A program made the translations under genes and the position numbers. 64,000 nucleotides of DNA. It comes from Rodentibacter myodis (lineage in GTDB: Bacteria; Pseudomonadota; Gammaproteobacteria; Enterobacterales; Pasteurellaceae). Below are positions 16,563 through 24,704 of the stretch, one piece after another. The number at the start of each line of letters is the position of its first letter. The first letter of the stretch is position 1. The notes under the pieces were generated by a model. That model ran no database searches and had not been told where the DNA came from. It was given only the letters and a program-made list of their open reading frames with translations. Location of the stretch: contig NZ_MLHQ01000008.1 in assembly GCF_001999305.1 (NCBI RefSeq), positions 62,001 through 126,000 of the forward strand, in the 5' to 3' direction.

Positions 16563-16945
16563 AATGAACTCCTTATAACGTATAAAGAAGTCCAAAAGAA
16601 AGCTCGTCCCATTAGGAATCGCGCTCCCTAATGGACGGTTAAGATGAGTATAAAACGCATTCCTGCCAACGGCAGAGACCTTTTCAGAATGCTGAGGTAC
16701 ATTTTGGAATCATACTCACCGCAGTGAGTACCCAACCTTTTAGATTCCGGTTGTCTGCTTTACTATCAACGATAGTGAAAGTTCATCGCGATTATCGGTT
16801 TTTTATAATCTGCTTCAATTCTTAATTAAATTTTTCTCTTGGAGAATTTAATTCTCCCCATTTTGAATAGAGTTTTTCATTTCTTTTTTTCACCAAACTT
16901 CTTAAGTTTAGCGTACCCAAAATGCTCTTTTATTTTGCCTAAATT
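16563..16945. other. Divergent control region between accessory block and plus-strand transfer operon
   Basis: 383 bases without a gene. It holds a 48-bp element (16657-16704) repeated at 45441, a hairpin ACTCAC-CGCA-GTGAGT near 16715, a hairpin ACTATC-AAC-GATAGT (16762-16776), a TATAAT at 16804-16809 that could drive the plus-strand operon, and the palindrome GGAGAATTTAATTCTCC (16841-16857). Confidence 0.5.
16657..16704 (+). repeat. 48-bp structured element, copy 1
   Basis: From gcattcctgccaacgg to aggtacattt, identical to 45441-45488 at 45 of 48 positions. Both copies can fold CCTTTTCAG-AA(T/C)G-CTGAGG. A shorter relative lies at 44938-44961. Confidence 0.7.
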
Positions 16946-17374
16946 ATGCGAAAAATTTCACTTTTATTACTGATGGTATCCCAAACTATCAATGCTTATG
17001 CACAGCCTTCTTCCGTAGAAGTCAATGCTTATACTACGCATTATTACCCTATAAAAAATGCTCAACTGGCAGCCCACATTTACTATTTAGATGATGTTGA
17101 GCTTCTCGAAGAACAGCTCAGTCATCAACTCAGTGCTAATCCACAAATTGCAGAAAATCAGATTCGCCAAAAAATGCAAACGATCGAGTGGAAAAAAACG
17201 GAACAGGCACTCGCTCAAGCTTATATTGGTGTCACGGAAGGATGGAAAAATGGCATTACAAAGGTGCCGGCTGTGCTTTTTACCAATACGGATACCGGAA
17301 AAAGAGCGGTTATTTATGGCGAAACCGATATAGCACGCGCTATTCAACGTTATCGACAAACCATTAACTTTTAG
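16946..17374 (+). CDS. ICE transfer protein, TIGR03757 (PFL_4709) family
   Basis: A 142-aa protein with a signal peptide (about 1-20, ending NAYA). The mature part reads EVNAYTTHYYPIKNAQLA, a central helix region and KNGITKVPAVLFTNTDTGKR, AVIYGETDIARAIQRYRQ. The VPAV...YG pattern is thioredoxin-like, as in TrbC-type periplasmic assembly proteins, without a CxxC pair. First gene of the plus-strand transfer operon TIGR03757-TIGR03756-TIGR03755, which stands opposite to all the other transfer genes. Confidence 0.85.
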   Translation: MRKISLLLLMVSQTINAYAQPSSVEVNAYTTHYYPIKNAQLAAHIYYLDDVELLEEQLSHQLSANPQIAENQIRQKMQTIEWKKTEQALAQAYIGVTEGWKNGITKVPAVLFTNTDTGKRAVIYGETDIARAIQRYRQTINF

Positions 17375-17386
17375 AAGAGGGAGAGA

Positions 17387-18355
17387 ATGATAAAACAACA
17401 TTCAATATTGACCGTTTCAGCGCTCACCTGTTGTCTTGCGTTTTCAAGTTTAACACTATCACCTACTACTTATGCGATTGAAGGTTCAACAATAAACACC
17501 GCAACGATTGCGGCCTCTTCTGCCTCACTCAGTTGTGCCGATTATAAAATTGTTGGAATGTGTTATTGGCTCTTTTGTACAAAGTTCGGCTGCAAAGTAC
17601 GCACTTCGACAAAAGTCCATCATTTTATCCCGGAAATGGTTGTCTCTGCCTATAACCACGACAATCAAAGCCCTTGGACTGAGATGAAAATGCTTAATCA
17701 AGGCGCACTAGGCGGTGGATATCAATCCCTCACGCAAGGTAAATATACGCAGTTAACATTTAAAAATGCCGAGGCAATTGGCCATCCCGGTGGACTATTT
17801 TTGAATATGATAAGTTCAATGGGCTATTCCTGTGAAAGTCAAACCACACCTTACGTTCCCTACTTTTTAAGTGCACTCGATTATTTTGCCTGGCGTTACA
17901 ACATGCCGGAAATGTTCTATCCGGAAGCGGTTACTCCCGGTATCCGTGAAGTTCGTAGTAATGGCGATTTATGGGGAAACTTATTTCCACGTGGCGGCTA
18001 TGTTTCACAAGTGCATGATTATAAAGCGGCAGCAGTTGTTGCCCAGCGTATCGCAGATATTGTAAGCCGTGACGGTCAATTGCATATTTACCTGCCCGCA
18101 ACGGCAAAACAACGAGACGGTTATTGGCCACCGGGAGAAGTGAAAGAGGGGAATAAAAAGACCCATAAATGGCAAATGTTAAGCCCTAAAACCCAAAATT
18201 CCTGTGCTATTTTTCCGGATGGTTCTGCAACAGATACTTATGGCGATAAGCTCTCAAATCAAGAAAGTTATAGTTGGGCGTTGTGGCGACCTTATGCCTG
18301 CTGTAAACGCCGAGGTCAAACCTTTCTTGGTAGTGTAGATTGGATGAGTTATTAA
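17387..18355 (+). CDS. ICE transfer protein, TIGR03756 (TraU-like)
   Basis: A 322-aa protein with a signal peptide (about 1-30) and a Cys-rich exported part (SCADYKIVGMCYWLFCTKFG-C, later CES, CAIFPDG, ACCKRRG). Cysteine content and position between TIGR03757 and TIGR03755 match the TraU homologue of GI-type secretion systems, needed for pilus and mating-pair function. Starts 12 bases after the upstream stop with a GGGAGAGA ribosome-binding site. Confidence 0.85.
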   Translation: MIKQHSILTVSALTCCLAFSSLTLSPTTYAIEGSTINTATIAASSASLSCADYKIVGMCYWLFCTKFGCKVRTSTKVHHFIPEMVVSAYNHDNQSPWTEMKMLNQGALGGGYQSLTQGKYTQLTFKNAEAIGHPGGLFLNMISSMGYSCESQTTPYVPYFLSALDYFAWRYNMPEMFYPEAVTPGIREVRSNGDLWGNLFPRGGYVSQVHDYKAAAVVAQRIADIVSRDGQLHIYLPATAKQRDGYWPPGEVKEGNKKTHKWQMLSPKTQNSCAIFPDGSATDTYGDKLSNQESYSWALWRPYACCKRRGQTFLGSVDWMSY

Positions 18356-18384
18356 TTGAAAGAAATGATGAAGGAAACAAATTA

Positions 18385-20382
18385 ATGAAAATGAAATTAA
18401 CGCCAATAGCATATGGCTTGCTTCTCGGTGTATGTCTTAGCTCAAATACTACTTTTGCAACAAACTATGTACAAGGCTCGGTACTTTCTGACAAAGTGTT
18501 CTATCAAATAGGCGGTGGCTCAGCAATTATGCCTCCGACTTCTAAAAAACGAATGAATGAATACTCCATTGGTTTAGGTTGGAAAAGTAATCTGATGTGC
18601 GGTAATTTTGATATCAAAACCACCGTCAAAAACCAGTTAAACGGTATTACCGAAGGATTTAAAGATCTTTACAGTAATGTTATTGAATCCGCAACCGGTG
18701 CCGTTGCAAGCCTGCCTGCCATGATCATACAAAGGGCAAATCCACAACTCTACGATATTCTCTCAAATGGCATGTACCAAGCGAAAATTGACTTTGATTC
18801 GTTAAAAACAAGCTGTGAAGAAATGTCTTCTAAACTCGCTGATCATGTCATGGATAACAAATGGCTGGAAGCGGCAAAACTTGAGAACTACAAAAATATT
18901 GTCTCAACTGAAACTGATGCTAAAAAAGCGAAGAAAAAATCAGAGCAGGAACTCGGTAAAAAGGGCCAAACGTGGATTGGCGGAGAAAAGAAAGGTGGTG
19001 AAAATCAAGAGCGTATTGAAGCACTGAAAGATGTCGTTAAATCAGGTTTCAATATCTTACAAGGTCGAAATGTTCTAGATAACAGTAAAGTCCCGGAAAC
19101 ACAATGTGATGGTATGCTTTGCACCGAATGGAGTTCCCCGGAAGAAGCTGCCGAATGGGTACGCGATGTACTCGGTGATAAATCGCTCTCCACCTGTGAA
19201 ACTTGTGGCACGCCTTCTTCAACAAAAGCCGGTACGGGATTAGCACCGAAAATTGAGAATGAAACCATCAATGTGATGACACAATTTCAAGATGTGTTAA
19301 ATAGCGACAATATCACCGGTGCACAATTAGCCAATATTAGTTCCAGTACAATGCCGATCACGCGGAGTCTTATCGAATCCCTGCGTGAAGATCCTGATGC
19401 GTCTATTCTGGCAACCCGCCTCTCACAAGAAGTAGCCATATCCAGAACGATTGAAAAAGCTCTTGTTGCACGTCGAATGATCCTTGCCGGAATGCGGGAA
19501 CCCAATGTCAGTGCAAGCACCGCTGCACAAGAAGAATTAACGGCAAATTTGACCGCACTTGATCGCGAAATCGAACAAATTAAACTTGAGATGGATATTC
19601 AAAAATCACTTATCAACAATACTGCCATCGCCATCTTAAACAACCGAATTAATGATATGCAAAGTGCGGTTGAAAGTAACAGTGCAGACGATTCCGATAA
19701 CAAATTCAGAAACCTTACTAAAGAGAAAGGTGCAAATAGTATAGATAATCGCAATGGACGCAACTTCGGTGCAAAAGACAGAGAAATTATCCTCCCTATC
19801 CCCAATCGTTCCTCAGGCGGACTAGGTAATATTAATGGCCGCTATAATGGTGCAAGCTCATCAAATTCTTCCGGTTCGGGCATAAATACCTCATCGGGTT
19901 ATAACCGAGTGCCGGCTATTGTCGGTAGTGCCTTAGAACAAGCCACAGGGCTCCTCAAAAATTTTGAAGGATACCGTGATAAAGCCTACTGGGATGTCAA
20001 TGCACATCGAGTTGGTTATGGTTCGGATACGATTACAAAAGCCGATGGTACAGTTGTCAAAGTCACACCGGGAATGCGCATTGACAGAGCTGATGCAGAA
20101 CGAGATTTAGCCCGTAGAACACAGGAATTTGCGAATACCGCAAAACGCAATGTGAGTGCTGAAGTGTGGGATAAACTGACACCCAATGCACAAGCAGCAT
20201 TAACTTCCTACGCATATAATTATGGTCATGTTACACAAGATGTTGCCGAGGCGGCTAAACGTTCGGTACAATCAGGCAATATGAATGATTTAGCAAATGC
20301 AGTGAGAAATCGCCAAAGTAACAATAATGGCGTAAATGCACGTCGCCGCAACCAAGAAGCGGATTATATTTTAGGTCTATAA
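18385..20382 (+). CDS. TIGR03755 (PFL_4711) transfer protein fused to a GH24 lysozyme domain
   Basis: A 665-aa protein. The ATG at 18385 starts a signal peptide (MKMKLTPIAYGLLLGVCLSS...TFA); AAGGA lies upstream. Residues to about 480 match the TIGR03755 transfer protein (MPPTSKKRMNEYSIGLGW, MCGNFDIKTTVKNQLNG, CDGMLCTEWSSPEEAAEWV). After a Ser/Gly/Asn linker, residues about 515-665 are a T4-lysozyme-type GH24 domain: LLKNFEGYRDKAYWDVN (Glu528), VGYGSDT, LTPNAQAALTSYAYNYG and NRRRNQEADYILGL-like end. The usual catalytic Thr before VGYG is Arg. The family normally lacks this domain, so peptidoglycan cutting for the transfer channel seems to be built in. Confidence 0.8.
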   Translation: MKMKLTPIAYGLLLGVCLSSNTTFATNYVQGSVLSDKVFYQIGGGSAIMPPTSKKRMNEYSIGLGWKSNLMCGNFDIKTTVKNQLNGITEGFKDLYSNVIESATGAVASLPAMIIQRANPQLYDILSNGMYQAKIDFDSLKTSCEEMSSKLADHVMDNKWLEAAKLENYKNIVSTETDAKKAKKKSEQELGKKGQTWIGGEKKGGENQERIEALKDVVKSGFNILQGRNVLDNSKVPETQCDGMLCTEWSSPEEAAEWVRDVLGDKSLSTCETCGTPSSTKAGTGLAPKIENETINVMTQFQDVLNSDNITGAQLANISSSTMPITRSLIESLREDPDASILATRLSQEVAISRTIEKALVARRMILAGMREPNVSASTAAQEELTANLTALDREIEQIKLEMDIQKSLINNTAIAILNNRINDMQSAVESNSADDSDNKFRNLTKEKGANSIDNRNGRNFGAKDREIILPIPNRSSGGLGNINGRYNGASSSNSSGSGINTSSGYNRVPAIVGSALEQATGLLKNFEGYRDKAYWDVNAHRVGYGSDTITKADGTVVKVTPGMRIDRADAERDLARRTQEFANTAKRNVSAEVWDKLTPNAQAALTSYAYNYGHVTQDVAEAAKRSVQSGNMNDLANAVRNRQSNNNGVNARRRNQEADYILGL

Positions 20383-20406
20383 CAACATATAACAGAAGGA
20401 GCATCT

Positions 20407-20820
20407 ATGAAAAAATTATTAACTATCCTTACACTCAGCACCTGCGCTATTCCTGCCTTTGCTGCCAATAATACCATTTTCTCCTGTACAACAAATGAGG
20501 GTACACCGTTGAAAATTGTTAAAGTTGACAGTAACTACGAATTTAGTTACGGGCAAACGCTTTTCAAAAATTCGGCGAAACAAGTGCTATCAAATGAAAA
20601 TTCCTACATTGCGACCGGTTCGGGCTTTATTACCCATTCGTTAGAATTAAAAAATAATGGCGTGCGTTATGTGGTTGAATTTGTACAGCCTCGTGGTTCA
20701 AAAGCAGTAGAAGATCCAACACTTTATATCTTTAAAGGGGATAAGATGGATACGGTTTCATGTAAAACGAGTGGCTTAGTGCATCACTTTGAACAAGGTA
20801 GTATGAAAACATCACCTTAA
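20407..20820 (+). CDS. Hypothetical exported protein (137 aa)
   Basis: Clear signal peptide (MKKLLTILTLSTCAIPAFAA), then a strand-rich domain with two cysteines (FSCTTNEG, VSCKTSG) that may form a disulfide. AGAAGGAGC ribosome-binding site, 24 bases after the TIGR03755-lysozyme gene and before a terminator, so last in the operon. Size and lysozyme neighbour would suit a periplasmic lysozyme inhibitor protecting the cell, but no family match supports this. Confidence 0.6.
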   Translation: MKKLLTILTLSTCAIPAFAANNTIFSCTTNEGTPLKIVKVDSNYEFSYGQTLFKNSAKQVLSNENSYIATGSGFITHSLELKNNGVRYVVEFVQPRGSKAVEDPTLYIFKGDKMDTVSCKTSGLVHHFEQGSMKTSP

Positions 20821-20847
20821 TTTTAAAGCACATTGTATTCCAGATAG

Positions 20848-20876
20848 AATAAGCGACAGTTGTCGCTTATTTTTTT
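20848..20876 (+). terminator. Terminator of the plus-strand transfer operon
   Basis: AATAAGCGACA / TGTCGCTTATT with only GT between the arms, followed by TTTTT; an 11-bp potential stem 28 bases after the last gene. Confidence 0.85.
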
Positions 20877-20951
20877 AGAAAAAATTTCTTATACGATTAA
20901 GTATGTTATCTTTTGAAAAATAGACACAATTAATTTTTCGGGAAATAAGTT

Positions 20952-21233
20952 ATGATAAAAAGAGAATTAACAACAATAGAATTTACGGTTCAAATAAATC
21001 AAGCGGATCATTTACTACTAAAACAAGCAGCATTCTTTGAAGGTCTGAGCTTGGACGATTTCATTGTCAACTCAGCATTATCGGTAGCAAAACAAACCAT
21101 CAGGAAACATAATACACTTCATTTGACAATCAATGATCAGAACGTTTTCGCAAAGGCATTAATTTCCTCTCCATATCCAAATACTACTATGCAAAAAGCT
21201 TTACAGCTAAGTAGCGAGCTTTTAGAAGAATAA
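20952..21233 (+). CDS. DUF1778/TacA-like ribbon-helix-helix protein
   Basis: A 93-aa protein whose first 50 residues (FTVQINQADHLLLKQAAFFE, GLSLDDFIVNSALSVAKQTI) match the DUF1778 family, usually the antitoxin of a GNAT-type toxin. The downstream genes are not acetyltransferases, so it is either an orphan or works with the next pair. Confidence 0.7.
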   Translation: MIKRELTTIEFTVQINQADHLLLKQAAFFEGLSLDDFIVNSALSVAKQTIRKHNTLHLTINDQNVFAKALISSPYPNTTMQKALQLSSELLEE

Positions 21234-21308
21234 ATCATTATCAAATGATAATTTGATAATTCCCTGTCTGCATGATATGATGGCAACGAAATATAAGGAG
21301 TATAAATT

Positions 21309-21689
21309 ATGGTCGCTATCACAGCAGTATCATCAAAGAAAAAAGTGAGATTAAACTTCGAAGTCTCCGAATTACGTAAAAAACAGATAAAAACCTATAC
21401 GTCACTCAAGGGAATCTCAATTAAAGATTTTTTTGATGAATTTCTGAATAGCAAATTTGGAGTTGAACAAGAGACTATACCGGAAAATAAAGGGGATTTA
21501 ATCGGTATACATTCTCTCACACCGGAGGAACAGCTATTTTTTAGTAACGAAGAAAAATATTGGGATAGTCACCCACAGTCTAAGCAGGCTATGAGCATAG
21601 AAGAATTAGAGAATGTCGCTCAACAAGTAATAAACGGTGGTGAACTAAGTGAATTGCTTGGCATGAAGAATATGATTGAATATGATTGA
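21309..21689 (+). CDS. Putative antitoxin with ribbon-helix-helix-like N-terminus (126 aa)
   Basis: VRLNFEVSELRKKQIKTYTS and KGISIKDFFDEFLNSKF at the N-terminus resemble the strand-helix-helix of plasmid ribbon-helix-helix proteins. The C-terminus is acidic and helical (SIEELENVAQQVINGGELSE). A good AAGGAG lies upstream. The last codons lie in a 10-bp tandem repeat that bridges to the next gene. I infer a toxin-antitoxin pair from size, order and coupling only. Confidence 0.5.
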   Translation: MVAITAVSSKKKVRLNFEVSELRKKQIKTYTSLKGISIKDFFDEFLNSKFGVEQETIPENKGDLIGIHSLTPEEQLFFSNEEKYWDSHPQSKQAMSIEELENVAQQVINGGELSELLGMKNMIEYD

Positions 21690-21691
21690 AT

Positions 21692-22015
21692 ATGATTAAT
21701 ATTGACTTTCAAAACAATTTTATTAGGTTCATATATCACTCTGTTTTAAGTGTAAAAAGCAAGCAAAAACTTGACGAATTACTCTCAGATCCGATAAATT
21801 CAACCTATAAAAAAAATAAATCTGTTGTAAAAATATTCTTAAAACAAAAACCACAGCAAGTGTTGGCTTATTTAAAATTTGAAAAAAATAAGTTTGTTAT
21901 TAAAGGATATAAATTTGGGAAGAGTGATTATTTGACAGGAAGAAAGAACGCTCATTTTAAAACAGTACAAAGCATTTTTCTCATTGATAAAGAAGAAAGG
22001 GAAAAACGCTATTAA
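21692..22015 (+). CDS. Putative toxin partner, basic protein (107 aa)
   Basis: Starts at the ATG at 21692, three bases past the stop of the putative antitoxin, with no separate ribosome-binding site, so it should depend on coupling. Very basic and strand-rich: KKNKSVVKIFLKQKPQQVLA, YLKFEKNKFVIKGYKFGKSD, LIDKEEREKRY. No family recognised. Confidence 0.5.
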   Translation: MINIDFQNNFIRFIYHSVLSVKSKQKLDELLSDPINSTYKKNKSVVKIFLKQKPQQVLAYLKFEKNKFVIKGYKFGKSDYLTGRKNAHFKTVQSIFLIDKEEREKRY

Positions 22016-22035
22016 TTGATACGGAGGGACGGACT

Positions 22036-22323
22036 ATGAAATTTCCTCAAAAAAGACAACTATGGAGATACTATCTCCTCGCCTTCTATACGATTAAATA
22101 TATTTTATTCCGTTTTAAAAAATGGCAACATCCTAAACCACTAAAAGTTGTTTATGGTGCGATAGTTGCAACCGTTATTCTTATAGCTTTGTATCTTTCT
22201 TTTATTATTGCTGTATTTGCGTTTATTTTGGGATTAACATTTCTGATACTCAAATTTGCTGGTTATAGAAATTTTGAATCATACTACTTCAATGTTTATT
22301 ACTACTATAATAAAAATAATTAG
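22036..22323 (+). CDS. Small inner-membrane protein (95 aa)
   Basis: A basic N-terminus is followed by two hydrophobic segments (VVYGAIVATVILIALYLSFI and AVFAFILGLTFLILKF) and a Tyr/Asn-rich end. GGAGGGACGGACT gives a strong start. Position at the far end of the transfer region recalls DUF3742-type ICE membrane proteins, but I cannot confirm it. Confidence 0.6.
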   Translation: MKFPQKRQLWRYYLLAFYTIKYILFRFKKWQHPKPLKVVYGAIVATVILIALYLSFIIAVFAFILGLTFLILKFAGYRNFESYYFNVYYYYNKNN

Positions 22324-22341
22324 CTAAAATAACGCCAAATA

Positions 22342-22375
22342 AAAATAAGCCACCTAAAAACAGGTGGCTTATTTT
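22342..22375. terminator. Bidirectional terminator between plus genes and TraG-N gene
   Basis: AAAATAAGCCACCT / AGGTGGCTTATTTT is a perfect 14-bp stem with loop AAAAAC, placed between the convergent stop codons at 22323 and 22377. Confidence 0.9.
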
Positions 22376-22376
22376 C

Positions 22377-23948
22377 TTATTTTTTAATTTCGTTTATTCC
22401 TTTATCAACTCCCTTCTGAGTTTGTTGATTTACAGTATTATTACCGCTTTTAGATATTGCACCGGCCAACTCCCCACCGACTTTTAATCCCGCCCAAGAC
22501 ATCATACCAAACCAGAGTGCGGGTAAAATAAAGAACATCGTTGCAATCACCAATTTCACTATCAAGCCGTCTTTTTCATTAAGTATTCCTGAAAAATTCC
22601 AGTTCAATGCCGCTTCACGCCAAGTTTCGGAACTTGAATATGTATTACTGTTATACAATGTATCAATCAGCCAGGTATCTAACCATCGTGCAAGCTCCCA
22701 CCAGAACGATAGAAAAAAGAGACCAAATTGAACAAAAGTTAATGTCATCATCACTTTTACACTATATAGCCCCATAATTATCACAATAGGCATAGCAATA
22801 ATGACTGCAAGAGATAAAAGTCCTTGTACCATAGGTAATGCTTCTCGCATTGCATCAAAACCGGGTAATGCCGCCACATCAGCTACCGCAATACCAGCTG
22901 CCGAAACCGTTCCGGCAAAGGCATTTTTCATCCATTGAACCGGAGCAAACTCACCACCGGCCCCAACAATATTATTACCATATCCTTGATAAATCGGTTC
23001 ACCACCTGATACATATAAATTTGACGAACGTACCACGCTACGAATAATGGTTTCAACACCACTACTATACAAATCATCAGAAACAGCTTTTCTCAACTGC
23101 AAGAATACATCATCATCCACCGTATCAATAATGCGTTTGCGTAAACCTACATCAGAATCTGACCACCAAACCTTACAACTTGGATAGCCTCCGTTTCCAG
23201 TATTGGGTAACGCATCATCACGTGGTAATTCATACGGCCAAAAAGGTTGGGGTGTTTTCGCACGATATCGATCATAAAATCCCGGCGTGTTGACTAAAAG
23301 ACTTGAACCAATCCAATCTAGATCTCGAGATTGTGCTTCATCCAACTCAATTTTTTGACGTCTTACTTTCGCTCTAGAGGGCAAAAAGCAATCTTCTGCA
23401 AATTGTTGGATCTCTTGACGTAAAATCGGGCTTTTAATTCGAGTATGTTGTACATCAAAACGTAATTGCCGTAAATCCGGTTTACACGGAATAGTTGCAA
23501 TGGCACCATGTGTAAATCCTTTGCCGATAGTGTACATAAACGCCCACCAAAGTGGGAGAGAGGCTGTTTGCCCACTTAATTCGGACGACAAACCTTTCAT
23601 TCCTAAATCACCGGGTTTACGCACGGTATAACCACATTCTTTCATCCGCTCGGTATCAAATTGTAAAGTGCTATAAGATACGTTAAAAAGTGGTATACAG
23701 GTGAAAACCATCACAATTAGGCTGCCATAAATCGCATTTTCAATCCACGCCGCAAGAAGTTTACCTTTATTTCCTTCATCATCCCCTTGTTCACGGGCTT
23801 TGATAAACAAGCGAATAATATGCACAAGAAATGGGATCGCCCAGGCACCGGTATCAACCATTAAATCCCAAATGCCGTTACTGATAATCCAACCAAGTAA
23901 CGTTAAAAAATATTCATAATAACTATCAACCGTTAAATAAATGGACAT
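22377..23948 (-). CDS. TraG N-terminal domain conjugation protein
   Basis: A 523-aa inner-membrane protein with hydrophobic segments near residues 25-45, 75-95, 130-150, 360-420 and 470-490. A soluble periplasmic part has Cys-containing segments (TIPCKPDLRQL, EDCFLPSRAKV, SCKVWWSDSDV). This is the TraG-N (mating-pair stabilisation) family and is the last gene of the GI-type transfer operon. A short polar tail replaces the long C-terminal domain of F TraG. GAGGATAAGTAAG precedes the ATG. Confidence 0.85.
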   Translation of the reverse strand: MSIYLTVDSYYEYFLTLLGWIISNGIWDLMVDTGAWAIPFLVHIIRLFIKAREQGDDEGNKGKLLAAWIENAIYGSLIVMVFTCIPLFNVSYSTLQFDTERMKECGYTVRKPGDLGMKGLSSELSGQTASLPLWWAFMYTIGKGFTHGAIATIPCKPDLRQLRFDVQHTRIKSPILRQEIQQFAEDCFLPSRAKVRRQKIELDEAQSRDLDWIGSSLLVNTPGFYDRYRAKTPQPFWPYELPRDDALPNTGNGGYPSCKVWWSDSDVGLRKRIIDTVDDDVFLQLRKAVSDDLYSSGVETIIRSVVRSSNLYVSGGEPIYQGYGNNIVGAGGEFAPVQWMKNAFAGTVSAAGIAVADVAALPGFDAMREALPMVQGLLSLAVIIAMPIVIIMGLYSVKVMMTLTFVQFGLFFLSFWWELARWLDTWLIDTLYNSNTYSSSETWREAALNWNFSGILNEKDGLIVKLVIATMFFILPALWFGMMSWAGLKVGGELAGAISKSGNNTVNQQTQKGVDKGINEIKK

Positions 23949-23953
23949 CTTAC

Positions 23954-24292
23954 TTATCCTCGAAATGCCTGAAACAGCTCAATCGTACTAAATAAAATCA
24001 CAACGGCCCGAATGAGGCGACGATAGGCACGTTTATCTTCTTCATTTTTGGCCAAATGGTAAATTCGATAGAGATAAATCGCACAAATGCCGTAGATAAC
24101 GCCACGAATCCCCAACCACATAAAGCGATGATGACGTACACTTGAAAGCAGCGTCAGTACGCTATCACTATGCGTCATCAAAAGTGCGGCAAATCCAATG
24201 AAGAGTGCTATCACGATAAATAAAATCACCCCCCATTTGACCGCACTTTTTATCCACGAAAATGATTTGCTTATTTTTTCATCACGCATCAT
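23954..24292 (-). CDS. Hypothetical membrane protein of the transfer operon (112 aa)
   Basis: Three hydrophobic segments (AVKWGVILFIVIALFIGFAA, WLGIRGVIYGICAIYLY, LIRAVVILFSTIELFQ) with a basic loop between. Its start overlaps the upstream gene's end by 11 bases. Not recognised, but its fixed place before the TraG-N gene suggests a transfer role. Confidence 0.65.
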   Translation of the reverse strand: MMRDEKISKSFSWIKSAVKWGVILFIVIALFIGFAALLMTHSDSVLTLLSSVRHHRFMWLGIRGVIYGICAIYLYRIYHLAKNEEDKRAYRRLIRAVVILFSTIELFQAFRG

Positions 24293-24704
24293 CGTTCTTC
24301 TCTGTTGCAGGAGTTTGGTTATTTCTCACAGCGTTATCCACAGATTTTGTGGATAGCTCAAATTTCAGCAATTCGATAAACCAATAACAATCTGCCGCAT
24401 CAACCACGTACAAATGCAGACGAAAGCTCTGCGCTTGAATAACCGGATACTCGGTATAACCGGCTATCTCAAATGTAAAGATGAGTTTTCCTAATTCGCC
24501 GATTAGGGTGAGTTTGACATAATTGGTTTGGCTTACCCGATAAGGGTGTAGCAAGACATCCTGTAACGGCCCTAGTTTTCTCTGACAATGTGCAACCAAT
24601 GCCTTAATTTGACTTAAGTGAGGCTCTGCCAATGTTGCTTTAAGGGCTTGAATATTAGTTTGATAGGCAGATAATTGAAAAATTGTTTTTGATTTAGTGA
24701 GCAT
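24282..24704 (-). CDS. Hypothetical protein of the transfer operon (140 aa)
   Basis: MLTKSKTIFQLSAYQTNIQA..., start set by GAGG five bases upstream and overlapping the end of the TraC-like ATPase gene. A cytoplasmic alpha/beta protein without signal or membrane segment. Not recognised. Confidence 0.65.
   Translation of the reverse strand: MLTKSKTIFQLSAYQTNIQALKATLAEPHLSQIKALVAHCQRKLGPLQDVLLHPYRVSQTNYVKLTLIGELGKLIFTFEIAGYTEYPVIQAQSFRLHLYVVDAADCYWFIELLKFELSTKSVDNAVRNNQTPATEKNDDA

Noticed and set aside
20952-22015. TacAT-type (DUF1778 plus acetyltransferase) module
   Set aside because: The downstream proteins show no GNAT features, so only the DUF1778-like protein is called.
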